Assembly: GCF_030812775.1 (NCBI RefSeq)
Contig: NZ_JAUSTI010000003.1
Location: 310,001 to 374,000 of the forward strand
Direction of reading: 5' to 3'
Origin: Paenibacillus tundrae
Lineage (GTDB): Bacteria > Bacillota > Bacilli > Paenibacillales > Paenibacillaceae
Length of the DNA stretch: 64,000 bases
The translations under genes were made by a program, and so were the position numbers. The notes under the pieces are model-generated. The model did not search any database and was not told where the DNA came from. It was given only the letters and a program-made list of their open reading frames with translations. Shown in pieces: positions 1 to 7,932 of the stretch; the first letter of the stretch is position 1; each line of letters opens with the position of its first letter.

Positions 1-2
1 CG

Positions 3-347
3 GATATGCTTGGAACCAGCGAGGAAGTTAAGCAGTTTCAACAGGCAGAATCCAAAATTCGCGACCATGAGCGCATTCAGCAGTTGATTGCAACGATTAA
101 GAAGAAGCAAAAAGAGATTGTTGCCTTCGAAAGTTTCAAAAATGCTGATATGGTAAACAAGATCGAACAAGAAATTACCGATTTGCAGGATGAACTGGAC
201 AGCATTCCATTGGTAACTGAATTCCAGCAGAGCCAGAGTGATATTAACTATCTGCTTCAGCTTGTCATTTCTGTTATTCGGGATACAGTCTCAGAGAAAG
301 TAAATGTAGAAGCTGGCACGGATTCACCTCCGACGAGCTGCGGTTAA
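3..347 (+). CDS. ricA: RicA (YmcA) family protein, 5' end outside the window
   Basis: The reading frame is open to the left edge, so the start codon probably lies outside the window. The visible residues align by eye with B. subtilis RicA/YmcA: an EEV-rich start, a helical middle containing LQDELDSIP, then EFQQSQSDINYLLQLV. A Cys near the C-terminus (TSCG) matches the position of a Cys that binds the Fe-S clusters of the Ric complex. RicA works with YlbF and YaaT in the cytoplasm, where the complex affects RNase Y-dependent mRNA maturation, competence and sporulation. A terminator follows 11 bases after the stop, so this is the last gene of its transcript. About 30 N-terminal residues are missing compared with the family length. 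Confidence 0.85.
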   Translation, partial: DMLGTSEEVKQFQQAESKIRDHERIQQLIATIKKKQKEIVAFESFKNADMVNKIEQEITDLQDELDSIPLVTEFQQSQSDINYLLQLVISVIRDTVSEKVNVEAGTDSPPTSCG

Positions 348-357
348 GTTGTAGAAG

Positions 358-383
358 GGTGCGGACGCAGTCCGCGCCTTTTT
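358..383 (+). terminator. Intrinsic terminator after ricA
   Basis: GGTGCGGAC and GTCCGCGCC pair around the loop GCA with one G-U pair, and five T follow. The position just behind the ricA stop fits transcript termination. From here to 582 the only other structure is a weak CTCCAC/GTGGGG hairpin near 476-490. Confidence 0.85.
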
Positions 384-582
384 GATGTATAGTATGTGTG
401 TTCAATTTCGGAACAGCCTCTTATAGGACGAAGCAGGGAACAGACTCGAATGTAATTAGATATTATATTGAGAGGCTCCACTTCGTGGGGTTATTTTGTG
501 TGAGTTCAAGCTGCAGAAGATTCACTAAAACACAGGACATCAAGAGCGATATACATCAAAGAGAATAAAGGGGAAATCAATA

Positions 583-1008
583 ATGAGTATTTTGGACAAA
601 ATGGTTGAAGAGGGCGAGGAGCGCTTCTGGGGCTTCCTGGGCTGCCGATATATTAAAGGTGATGAAAAAGAAGTGCAAATTGGACTCACTGCAGGTGAGC
701 ACCATACCAATTCTATGGGTATTATCCACGGAGGTGTGCTGACATCTCTGATGGATCAGGCGATGGGAATGGTGGCAACCGCTGCAATGGCAGTGGACAG
801 TTGTGTAACTACGAATCTGAATGTACATTTTCTAGCTCCGATGAAACAAGGGGAATTAATGGTGACCTCGACGGTACTGCATCAAGCAGGACGCAGCGTT
901 ACAGCACAATCTGAGGTTCGAGACGCTACCGGTACACTCGGTTGTATGGCAACAGCGACATTCCGTATTGCAGGGGTTAGAAAGCAAACTACTGAATCCA
1001 AAGGTTGA
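583..1008 (+). CDS. PaaI-type hotdog-fold thioesterase
   Basis: This 141-residue protein has the hallmark of small hotdog acyl-CoA thioesterases: an N-x-x-G-x-I-H-G-G segment (NSMGIIHGGVL, about residues 43-53) followed by SLMDQAMG, where the Asp is the usual catalytic residue. It probably hydrolyses aryl- or acyl-CoA thioesters in the cytoplasm. The natural substrate cannot be read from the sequence. The ATG at 583 is preceded by AAAGGGGAAATC, a fair ribosome site. The gene stands alone between the ricA terminator and the NAD cluster, 58 bases upstream of the latter. Family assignment is firm; the substrate is unknown. Confidence 0.85.
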   Translation: MSILDKMVEEGEERFWGFLGCRYIKGDEKEVQIGLTAGEHHTNSMGIIHGGVLTSLMDQAMGMVATAAMAVDSCVTTNLNVHFLAPMKQGELMVTSTVLHQAGRSVTAQSEVRDATGTLGCMATATFRIAGVRKQTTESKG

Positions 1009-1066
1009 CAAAAGATTTTATTACGTCATAATGAGATTATCAAATTGAAAATAGTCGGTGGTGCCC

Positions 1067-1870
1067 ATGAGCGAAAACTACGAACACTTAAATGCTGATA
1101 GCGATGAACAAGCGGCTCGTGCATATAGTTCCAAGAAATATCGTACTCCCGATGGCGTGCCAGCGGATATCGTCATGTTCACCTTGACCAAACGAGAGCG
1201 GAAGACGGTCACGAAGACCCTTCCTATTCGGGAACTCAAGGTTATGCTTATTAAACGCAAAGGATGGCCTTTTGCGGGAAGATGGGCTCTGCCGGGTGGA
1301 TTTTGTCAAGAGAACGAGTCAATCTACGATGCTGCAAAGCGGGAACTGATGGAGGAAACAGGCGTGGATGGTGGACATTTAGAATATCTGAATGTATATA
1401 GTCAACCGGGGCGTGATCCACGGGGCTGGATTATTTCACATGCGTTCTTTGCACTGGTGGAGGAATGGATGCTGGAACACCGCCAGGCTGCAGACGATGC
1501 AGAAGATGTTGGACTCTTTACGATTCAAGAAGCGCTCGAGGAGCTTGAGCTTGCGTTTGATCATCGAACCATTATAGAGGATGCGTATCGCCGGATTCAG
1601 CAACAAATGCTGGAAACGACGATTGCACGCCAGTTCCTTCCACGTGATTTTACGTTAAGTGAATTATACCAGGTCATTCAGAGTGTTGTCCCTGATTTTG
1701 AAGAACCGAATTTCATTCGTAAGATTACTTCAACGCGTAGTCGTAAAGGGATCGTAGAAGAAGTAAGAGATGAAGAGGGCAACCTACTCAGTTCCAATCA
1801 ATATTCACAGCGTCCGGCGCAGCTCTATCGTTTCACAGAACTTGTGCCTCGCTTATCCATTTATACCTAA
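1067..1870 (+). CDS. Nudix hydrolase with NrtR-like C-terminal winged helix
   Basis: The protein has an intact Nudix box (GFCQENE...AAKRELMEETGV, about residues 76-98), so it may hydrolyse ADP-ribose or a related nucleotide. The C-terminal part (FLPRDFTLSELYQV to NFIRKI) resembles the winged helix of NrtR regulators, which sense ADP-ribose and repress NAD genes. The next two genes are nicotinamidase and nicotinate phosphoribosyltransferase, which supports a role in NAD salvage control. Three start codons are possible: GTG 1058, GTG 1061 and ATG 1067. GGTGG at 1057-1061 makes a ribosome site for ATG 1067, so I chose it (267 residues). Many NrtR proteins have a decayed Nudix box; here it looks complete, so hydrolase, sensor or both remain possible. 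Confidence 0.75.
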   Translation: MSENYEHLNADSDEQAARAYSSKKYRTPDGVPADIVMFTLTKRERKTVTKTLPIRELKVMLIKRKGWPFAGRWALPGGFCQENESIYDAAKRELMEETGVDGGHLEYLNVYSQPGRDPRGWIISHAFFALVEEWMLEHRQAADDAEDVGLFTIQEALEELELAFDHRTIIEDAYRRIQQQMLETTIARQFLPRDFTLSELYQVIQSVVPDFEEPNFIRKITSTRSRKGIVEEVRDEEGNLLSSNQYSQRPAQLYRFTELVPRLSIYT

Positions 1871-1935
1871 ATGGCCAAGTTAACTTAGGATTGAATCAGG
1901 CTTAGACTATTCTCAAAATAAAGGGAGTGCAGACG

Positions 1936-2496
1936 ATGAAAGCATTGATTGTCATCGATTTTACCCGAGATTTTGTGACAGGCGCTTTGCCTGTTGGTGA
2001 GCCGGCAGTTGAGATTGAAGAGACTGTAGCTGCAATTACTGAGAATTACTGTGATCATAAGCATGAAGTCATTATGGCTGTAGATTTGCACGAACAGAAT
2101 GATCCGTACCATCCGGAAACTACACTTTTTCCGCCTCATAACATTAGGGATACAGAGGGAAGGCTACTATATGGAAGCTTAGCCCAAGTGATGGAGGATC
2201 GCAAAGAGCATATTCGTTGGATGGATAAGACGAGATATAGTGCCTTCTGTGGAACAGATCTGGAGCTTCGGCTCAGGGAACGCGGAATTACAGATATTGC
2301 ACTGATAGGTGTGTGTACCGATATATGTGTATTACATACAGCGGTGGATGCCTACAACAAAGGCTTTCACATCACGGTGTATGAGGATGCTGTGGCCAGT
2401 TTTAATGCTGCTGGACATGAGTGGGCACTAGAACATTTCCGTTCGAGTCTAGGGGCTCAAGTCGTGAAAGCAAGAGAGACTATTCTTAAACAGTAG
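1936..2496 (+). CDS. pncA: Nicotinamidase, isochorismatase-like cysteine hydrolase
   Basis: This 186-residue cysteine hydrolase converts nicotinamide to nicotinate and ammonia, the first step of the deamidating NAD salvage route. The catalytic triad is visible: Asp in VIDFTRDF near residue 8, Lys in MDKTRYSAF near 101, and Cys in GVCTDICVLHT near 136. The metal-site residues of the family are also present (DLH near 52-54 and a later His in FPPHN). ATG 1936 is preceded by AAAGGGAGTG at a good distance; an in-frame GTG at 1927 lies inside that ribosome site and is rejected. It sits between the NrtR-like gene and pncB and may share their transcript. Confidence 0.87.
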   Translation: MKALIVIDFTRDFVTGALPVGEPAVEIEETVAAITENYCDHKHEVIMAVDLHEQNDPYHPETTLFPPHNIRDTEGRLLYGSLAQVMEDRKEHIRWMDKTRYSAFCGTDLELRLRERGITDIALIGVCTDICVLHTAVDAYNKGFHITVYEDAVASFNAAGHEWALEHFRSSLGAQVVKARETILKQ

Positions 2497-2623
2497 CTTA
2501 CTGAACCCTGCGAGCTGTTAGATTGGCTTTAAATATGGTGAATCAAATAAACCGGAGACTTTTTTTGGATTCACAACGACTTGGTTAATGTTATGTAATC
2601 ATGAAGAGAGTCTCCACATGGTA

Positions 2624-2639
2624 ACCTGTGTTCACAGGT
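2624..2639. promoter_or_regulatory. Palindromic operator-like site upstream of pncB
   Basis: ACCTGTG, a TT centre and CACAGGT form a perfect 7-bp inverted repeat ending about 42 bases before the chosen pncB start. It has the size and symmetry of a dimeric repressor site. Its place in front of an NAD-salvage gene makes the NrtR-like protein encoded upstream an obvious candidate binder. That link is inference only. The same site was not seen in front of the Nudix gene. Confidence 0.45.
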
Positions 2640-2681
2640 AATGCCTATGAACATGAGCGGAAGTCAGAGAGGATGAGACAA

Positions 2682-4139
2682 ATGCAGACGACTAGCCTGG
2701 CTTTACATACAGATAAATATCAGATCAATATGATGTATGCCCACTGGGTGAATGGAACTCACAAGCGAAAAGCAGTGTTTGAAGCGTATTTCCGCAAACT
2801 TCCGTTTGGAAACGGATATGCTGTTTTTGCCGGATTGGAACGCATTGTGAATTACATCAGCCAACTTCGCTTTAACATGGACGACATCAAGTATTTATCG
2901 AAACAAGAGGAAAATTACGATCCTGTCTTTCTGGAAGAATTGCTCCAGTTTTCATTTCAGGGCACAATTCATTCGATGAAGGAAGGGGCAATCGTATTCC
3001 CTGATGAACCGCTTATTCGGGTAGAAGGCTCTATTATGGAGACGCAACTTGTGGAGACGGCGATACTTAACTTCATGAATTATCAAACGTTGATTGCTAC
3101 AAAGGCATCGCGAATCAAGCAAGTAGCAAGCCAAGATACCTTGCTCGAATTCGGAACAAGACGTGCACAGGAAGCGGATGCGGCGATCTGGGGAGCACGT
3201 GCGTCTTACGTTGCTGGGTTCCATGCCACATCTAATATGCTGGCAGGAGAGCGTTTTGGAATCCCAACAGCGGGAACACATGCGCATTCTTGGGTACAGA
3301 GCTTCATGAGCGAGCAGGAGGCCTTTGACGTGTATGCTAAAGTATTACCTGATCAGGTAACCTTGCTGGTAGATACGTTTGATACGCTAAATAGCGGTGT
3401 ACCTCATGCGATCAAAACAGCGAAAATGCTGGAGAGTCAGGGCAAAAGGATGAATGCGATTCGTCTGGATAGTGGTGACTTGGCATATCTATCCATTCAA
3501 GCACGTCAAATGCTGGATGAAGCAGGTCTGGATTATGTGAAGATAGTAGCTTCCAACGATTTGGACGAAAATACAATCTTCAACCTTAAGGCTCAGGGAG
3601 CACGTATTGACACTTGGGGCGTCGGTACACAGCTGATTACGGCTTCTGACCAGCCTTCTCTAGGCGGCGTATATAAGCTGGTAGAACGTGAAGTTGATGG
3701 TGGTGAGATGCTACCTACGCTTAAAATATCAGCCAATCCTGAAAAAGTGTCTACGCCAGGTAAAAAGGAAGTGTTCCGGATCATTGATCCGAAACATGGC
3801 AAAGCAATCGCGGACTATATCTGTTATCCGGGTGAAGAGCAGCCATTGCAGGGTGGGCCGCTCAAGCTGTTCAACCCGCTACACCCTTATCTAAAGAAAA
3901 CGGTAACCCGCTACGAAGCGATTAACATGCTAGAGCCTATCTTCGTGAATGGACGCAAAGTATACGAGTTACCAACCTTAGATGAGATCCGCAGCTACCA
4001 TCGGGAACAGATGAATCTGTTCTGGCCAGAATATCAGCGGAAGCTCAATCCAGAGATTTACCGTGTGAACATCAGCCCGGCAGCTTGGAATATGAAACAG
4101 AAGCTGATTGCAGAGCATGTTCAATTCACAGAAGAATAG
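2682..4139 (+). CDS. pncB: Nicotinate phosphoribosyltransferase
   Basis: The enzyme joins nicotinate to PRPP with ATP to give nicotinate mononucleotide, completing deamidating NAD salvage after PncA. Family segments are visible: LHTDKYQINMMYAHW at the N-terminus, LEFGTRRAQ, GTHAHSWVQ, and the phosphate-binding region IRLDSGDLAYL; the C-terminal part (LDEIRSYHREQM) matches the Bacillota form. Length is 485 residues from ATG 2682, which has AGAGAGG nine bases upstream. An in-frame GTG at 2628 lies inside the palindrome at 2624-2639 and lacks a ribosome site, so the longer form is unlikely. A terminator follows directly. Confidence 0.92.
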   Translation: MQTTSLALHTDKYQINMMYAHWVNGTHKRKAVFEAYFRKLPFGNGYAVFAGLERIVNYISQLRFNMDDIKYLSKQEENYDPVFLEELLQFSFQGTIHSMKEGAIVFPDEPLIRVEGSIMETQLVETAILNFMNYQTLIATKASRIKQVASQDTLLEFGTRRAQEADAAIWGARASYVAGFHATSNMLAGERFGIPTAGTHAHSWVQSFMSEQEAFDVYAKVLPDQVTLLVDTFDTLNSGVPHAIKTAKMLESQGKRMNAIRLDSGDLAYLSIQARQMLDEAGLDYVKIVASNDLDENTIFNLKAQGARIDTWGVGTQLITASDQPSLGGVYKLVEREVDGGEMLPTLKISANPEKVSTPGKKEVFRIIDPKHGKAIADYICYPGEEQPLQGGPLKLFNPLHPYLKKTVTRYEAINMLEPIFVNGRKVYELPTLDEIRSYHREQMNLFWPEYQRKLNPEIYRVNISPAAWNMKQKLIAEHVQFTEE

Positions 4140-4155
4140 CGCCTAATCATAGAGT

Positions 4156-4195
4156 AAGGCATAACCGGGGAGTTGCTCGGCTTATGCCTTTTTTT
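4156..4195 (+). terminator. Intrinsic terminator after pncB
   Basis: AAGGCATAA pairs with TTATGCCTT and an inner CCGGG/CTCGG stem extends the hairpin. A run of seven T follows. It closes the NAD-salvage transcript. Confidence 0.9.
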
Positions 4196-4513
4196 CATCT
4201 GCGTGTCTTTCCTTGGTAGTTTGGCGAGCGTGGTATTGAACCTAAGTGGTTATGACTTTCATCGAAGTTGTGTGATTCATCATGGACAAGAGATCAGATG
4301 ATTACGCTATACTACGTGTAACGGAAACTGATGTTAAGCGGAAATGGCATCATTATTTCTCGGGAAAGCGCAGGAGACGCCAAATCTTGCAATCGATTAG
4401 TTCTTAGTTCGACATAGCGTACCTCTTTTTACCAAATAACTTCACCGATTAGCCGCTGGATTGCTGTTTCAAGCAAAGATTCGTGGGGGATGAAAGATAG
4501 AGGAGGTGTACAT
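4196..4513. other. Intergenic stretch with no recognised gene
   Basis: About 300 bases between the pncB terminator and the next gene hold no ORF with a ribosome site and no clear hairpin followed by T. The promoter of the next gene should lie here, but no convincing -35/-10 pair was found. Confidence 0.4.
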
Positions 4514-5164
4514 ATGAGATGGTTTTTAGGATTAATATGGGTGGTTTTTATCATCTATGCTTGGTTATGGGCACCAGGACAGCCACCTGGCGATGACCCC
4601 ATATTTGGAGAATTGATTACGATGCAGAGCAGGGAGCCGTGGCTACTTGTCGTATTTTCGTGGCTGGGGATATTCCCCGCGATCTATGCTTGCTTATTAT
4701 TACGGACATCACCTCAAGAGCGAGGTAGTCGCTTTCCGGCATGGCCGTTCGTTATACTATCATTTGGATTGGGAGCATTTGCGTTGTTACCTTATTTCGC
4801 GTGGATCTCAGCACATAAGTTAACTCCAGCTAACACAAGCTTATCCTTCGGCAGTGATCGTAAGTCAGGTATTCGTCGATTGGTAGGAAATAAGTTAACG
4901 CATGGGATTTTGCTGTTATTGACCCTCGGGACGTTCTTTTATGGACTGACACAGGGGAATGTCGAAGCATATGTGGAAGCATTCAGCCAATCCTCGTTTG
5001 TACACATTATGACTATTGATTTTGTCATACTGTCCCTGCTATCTGTGCTTGCCATATATAGAGATGCCGTAATTAGTAGACGTTCACAGGCTTGGGCTTG
5101 GATCGGTCTTGTTCCACTAGTCGGGCCGTTAGTATACCTTTTAACGAGTAGCAGACAGAATTAA
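4514..5164 (+). CDS. Polytopic membrane protein of unknown function
   Basis: This is a 216-residue integral membrane protein. Hydrophobic segments occur near residues 3-20, 42-63, 73-93, 128-148, 163-183 and 190-208, giving about six membrane spans. The AGGAGGTG ribosome site at 4501-4508 sets the start at ATG 4514, not at an in-frame ATG 24 bases upstream. I recognise no catalytic motif and no family with confidence. It is a single gene with its own spacing on both sides, so context gives no role. Confidence 0.7.
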   Translation: MRWFLGLIWVVFIIYAWLWAPGQPPGDDPIFGELITMQSREPWLLVVFSWLGIFPAIYACLLLRTSPQERGSRFPAWPFVILSFGLGAFALLPYFAWISAHKLTPANTSLSFGSDRKSGIRRLVGNKLTHGILLLLTLGTFFYGLTQGNVEAYVEAFSQSSFVHIMTIDFVILSLLSVLAIYRDAVISRRSQAWAWIGLVPLVGPLVYLLTSSRQN

Positions 5165-5195
5165 GCAGTAAAGTGATATAAGGGCATCGCTACCC

Positions 5196-5255
5196 GGAAA
5201 AACGAAACTTATGAATTATGGTGATGAATAATTCACTACATGAAATTCGTTTTCC
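5196..5255. repeat. Long imperfect hairpin between two genes
   Basis: GGAAAAACGAA near the left end pairs with TTCGTTTTCC at the right end, and an inner GAATTAT/ATAATTC pair sits around a short loop. No T run follows on the plus strand, so it is not a classic terminator. It could be an mRNA 3' end, a processing site or the remnant of a small element. Confidence 0.45.
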
Positions 5256-5315
5256 TTAGCTGTTTCCGAAATGAGTTGCTTCTAAAAATACAAAAAACAA
5301 TAGGAGACGATAACG

Positions 5316-6329
5316 ATGGAGAACACTTTTCCAGCATACGTAGTTCGAAAAGAACAAGATGGGGAGGTCAAGGCTTCCATAGAACAGCTTAGAAAAGAGG
5401 ATTTGCCTAACGGAGACGTTACACTACAGGTTCAATACTCTAGTGTCAATTATAAGGATGGACTTGCTACGATTGAAAAAGGAGGCGTTGTGCGTGAATA
5501 TCCTATCGTGCCGGGCATAGACCTGGCCGGAACTGTGGAGGAATCTGTGAGCGGGCGATTTGCCCCAGGTGACCGTGTAATTAGTACGGGGTATGAGCCG
5601 GGAGTATCTCACTTTGGTGGCTATAGCCGGTATGCACGTCTTCGTAGTGAATGGCTGGTTCCACTGCCACCAGGTCTCAGTGAAAAAGAAGCCATGGCGA
5701 TTGGAACAGCAGGTTTTACCGCAGCACTTTCTGTCGATGCCCTGGTTCAAGCGGGTGTAACCCCTGAGATGGGCAAAATTTTGGTGACAGGTGCAACGGG
5801 TGGTGTGGGGAGCATGGCAATAGCCATCCTAGCAAAGCTAGGATATGAGGTGACTGCCAGCACAGGCAAAAAGGATAAGCAAGAGCAGCTGCTTCGAGAT
5901 TTAGGTGCTTCACACATCATTTCACGAGAAGAAGCAGACACGCCAGCTAAAGGAACACTCGGTAAACAATTGTGGGCAGGTGTGGTTGATCCTGTTGGAG
6001 GCTCAGCGCTGGCTGAACGGTTAAAACAGATCCAGTACGGGGGAGTGGTCGCTGTTTCGGGATTAACCGGGGGGACAGCATTTGAGTCGACGGTGCTTCC
6101 ATTTATTTTACGAGGCATTCAGCTCATAGGTATTGATTCGGTATATTGCCCTATGGAACGTCGGGAACGTTTATGGAAGCTGCTTGGTGGTGAGTGGAAG
6201 CCAGATCGTGCACTTGAACTAGGCATTCAAGAGATTACATGGGATCAGTTGCCTCAGACATTGGGAGCGATTTTACAAGGAGAAGCTGTTGGGCGCACGG
6301 TTGTAAATACAATGGAGACATCAATTTAA
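5316..6329 (+). CDS. YhdH/YhfP-type quinone oxidoreductase (acryloyl-CoA reductase family)
   Basis: This is a medium-chain dehydrogenase/reductase without the zinc ligands of alcohol dehydrogenases. The N-terminal catalytic part holds SSVNYKDGLA and PGIDLAGTVE; the Rossmann part has VTGATGGVGSMA near residues 150-161. Together with the SVYCPMERRERLW segment these are typical of the YhdH/YhfP/AcuI group, which use NADPH to reduce acryloyl-CoA or quinone-like enones. It is 337 residues, the family length. ATG 5316 follows TAGGAGACGATAACG. It is monocistronic here. The substrate in this organism is not shown by the sequence. Confidence 0.85.
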   Translation: MENTFPAYVVRKEQDGEVKASIEQLRKEDLPNGDVTLQVQYSSVNYKDGLATIEKGGVVREYPIVPGIDLAGTVEESVSGRFAPGDRVISTGYEPGVSHFGGYSRYARLRSEWLVPLPPGLSEKEAMAIGTAGFTAALSVDALVQAGVTPEMGKILVTGATGGVGSMAIAILAKLGYEVTASTGKKDKQEQLLRDLGASHIISREEADTPAKGTLGKQLWAGVVDPVGGSALAERLKQIQYGGVVAVSGLTGGTAFESTVLPFILRGIQLIGIDSVYCPMERRERLWKLLGGEWKPDRALELGIQEITWDQLPQTLGAILQGEAVGRTVVNTMETSI

Positions 6330-6421
6330 TTATTGAAGTCATGGAATAAGATTTGATTCTCTTAGACATGCTAACTCTACCATACGATCTCACAGCATCG
6401 TGACGGAAGGGAAGAGATAGC

Positions 6422-6976
6422 ATGGATACTACAACTCAAGATCGATTACCTAAAATGAAGCCATATGCACTTGCACGAACAGGCCTCATGTTAGCATTAA
6501 GCATTTTGTTGCTCATAGGTTGCTCTTCATCCTCCACTTCACAGGAGGTTAAAATCTATTCCGGGCAAGCTACAAACGAAGGGAATATCCGCGCACAATC
6601 GCAGGGGCATGGTCTGAACGGAGCTTTTATTCAAGAGTTGGATAGGGCGTTCAACGAAAAAGGCATAAAGCTGATGAATAACATGTCTGCTGATGACGGT
6701 GAGGGTGGAATTACGTACATGTATCTGCTAAACGGAAGTGGAAGGCATGTTGTAAAAGTTCATATTTTTGGCGATGATCATACGCGGACACTTCGCATGA
6801 AAGAAATGTATGGCAACGCTGAGGATCAGGCTGTATTGCAGAATGTATTAGGCAAAACATCGATTCTTAGTAAAGGCTATGTATCTATGGTCTACACTGC
6901 TTCAGGTGGGCAAAAAGATGTCTATGAGGATGAAGTGTTGCAGGTGTTCGATCATATGTTATATAAGTTAGACTAA
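6422..6976 (+). CDS. Small lipoprotein of unknown function
   Basis: The N-terminus has a hydrophobic stretch (residues about 19-33) ending in LLLIGCSSSS, a clear lipobox with Cys near residue 34, so the protein should be lipid-anchored on the outer face of the membrane. The mature part (about 150 residues) is soluble and I recognise no domain. ATG 6422 has GAAGGGAAG upstream; an internal ATG (MKPYALARTG) would give a more usual signal length and cannot be excluded. It lies between the quinone oxidoreductase gene and the convergent moaB, with a shared terminator beyond. Confidence 0.7.
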   Translation: MDTTTQDRLPKMKPYALARTGLMLALSILLLIGCSSSSTSQEVKIYSGQATNEGNIRAQSQGHGLNGAFIQELDRAFNEKGIKLMNNMSADDGEGGITYMYLLNGSGRHVVKVHIFGDDHTRTLRMKEMYGNAEDQAVLQNVLGKTSILSKGYVSMVYTASGGQKDVYEDEVLQVFDHMLYKLD

Positions 6977-7064
6977 AATATGACTGTCTTCCTCGTTTCC
7001 GTGTGAACATTACGTTGGATTGACCGCACATAGCTCGAATGACGTAATTAAAATAAAACAATGG

Positions 7065-7092
7065 AAACCCGTCTGAGCGCTCAGACGGGTTT
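7065..7092. terminator. Bidirectional terminator between lipoprotein gene and moaB
   Basis: AAACCCGTCTGAGC is followed directly by its exact reverse complement GCTCAGACGGGTTT, a perfect 28-bp palindrome with A and T tracts at its ends. It lies between convergent genes and overlaps the last codons of moaB. Confidence 0.85.
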
Positions 7093-7599
7093 GTATATTT
7101 CTCGCATCACATGTCGTAACTCAGGCAAAATAAGCTTTTCCATAGCCAGCTTGACGGCTCCTCTGGAACCGGGCATAGAGAACACGGCTGTACGTCCAAT
7201 CGTTCCTGCCACGGCACGGCTAAGAATAGCTGCAGATCCAATATCCTCCGTATAACTAAGGAAGCGGAAGATCTCACCGAATCCCGGCAACTCCTTATCT
7301 AACAATGAAGATACAGCCTCATATGTCGTATCCCTGGGTGCAATGCCAGTTCCTCCGCTGAGCAGCACTGCTTCTATATCATCGCGAACAGCCGCATCCT
7401 GCAGGATTGCTCGAATCTGATCAGATTCGTCGGGTGTGATGATGTAGTCGATAACTTGGTAGCCTGCTTCAGATAAGAGCTGATGCATAAGCTGACCGCT
7501 AGTATCCGTATCCTTCGTTCGAGTATCCGAGACCGTAACAATCATACATGAAACCGTGTTAGGGGCTTCCTGGCGATGTTGTTCCACTGAATTAATCAC
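7081..7599 (-). CDS. moaB: Molybdenum cofactor biosynthesis protein MoaB/MogA family
   Basis: The protein belongs to the MoaB/MogA group that adenylates molybdopterin before molybdate insertion. Visible family segments are TVSDTRT near the start, LLSGGTGIAPRDTT (about residues 80-93) and FSMPGSRGAVKLAME toward the end. Length is 172 residues from GTG 7599, which has AGGAGG ten bases upstream; an in-frame TTG at 7608 would sit too close to that site. The gene is alone on the minus strand. No other molybdenum cofactor genes are in the window. Confidence 0.88.
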   Translation of the reverse strand: MINSVEQHRQEAPNTVSCMIVTVSDTRTKDTDTSGQLMHQLLSEAGYQVIDYIITPDESDQIRAILQDAAVRDDIEAVLLSGGTGIAPRDTTYEAVSSLLDKELPGFGEIFRFLSYTEDIGSAAILSRAVAGTIGRTAVFSMPGSRGAVKLAMEKLILPELRHVMREIYKPV

Positions 7600-7723
7600 C
7601 TTAAACAATCCTCCTCATATCATGTCTCCATAGCATAGACCATCGAGCGAAATCAGGCAATGCGAAGAGTACAGGGGTACGTACATATTGCAAAGCGAAT
7701 CCTACTTGGTGTACACTCGCTAG

Positions 7724-7880
7724 GGCGTGTCTGAAAACTCCGAAGGAGCAGATTTTGCCGAATTTTCGTTCCAAGCAAGGAAGTTTTCCGCAGGCGTGCC
7801 GGGGCACGTCAAGGGAAAGTGACGCAGCAGGGGGCGAAAAGGCGGTGAAAGATGCACTTCAGTGAGTTGTCAGACATGTC
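7724..7880. mobile_element. 157-bp MITE-like element flanked by CTAG
   Basis: The left end GGCGTGTCTGAAAACTC and the inverted right end GACATGTCTGACAACTC match at 14 of 17 positions. CTAG occurs directly outside both ends (7720-7723 and 7881-7884), as expected for a 4-bp target duplication. There is no credible ORF inside. These are the marks of a non-autonomous miniature element, perhaps moved by an IS5-like transposase, although no transposase is in this window. It sits between moaB and the metal-chaperone GTPase gene. Confidence 0.7.
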
Positions 7881-7932
7881 CTAGGGTAGAAATTGATCAG
7901 ATTCAATGGTCAGGCTAAAGAGGTGTATAACG

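Noticed and set aside
7601..7807. Minus-strand frame of 68 residues upstream of moaB
   Set aside because: It runs through the terminal repeat of the MITE-like element and has no ribosome site.
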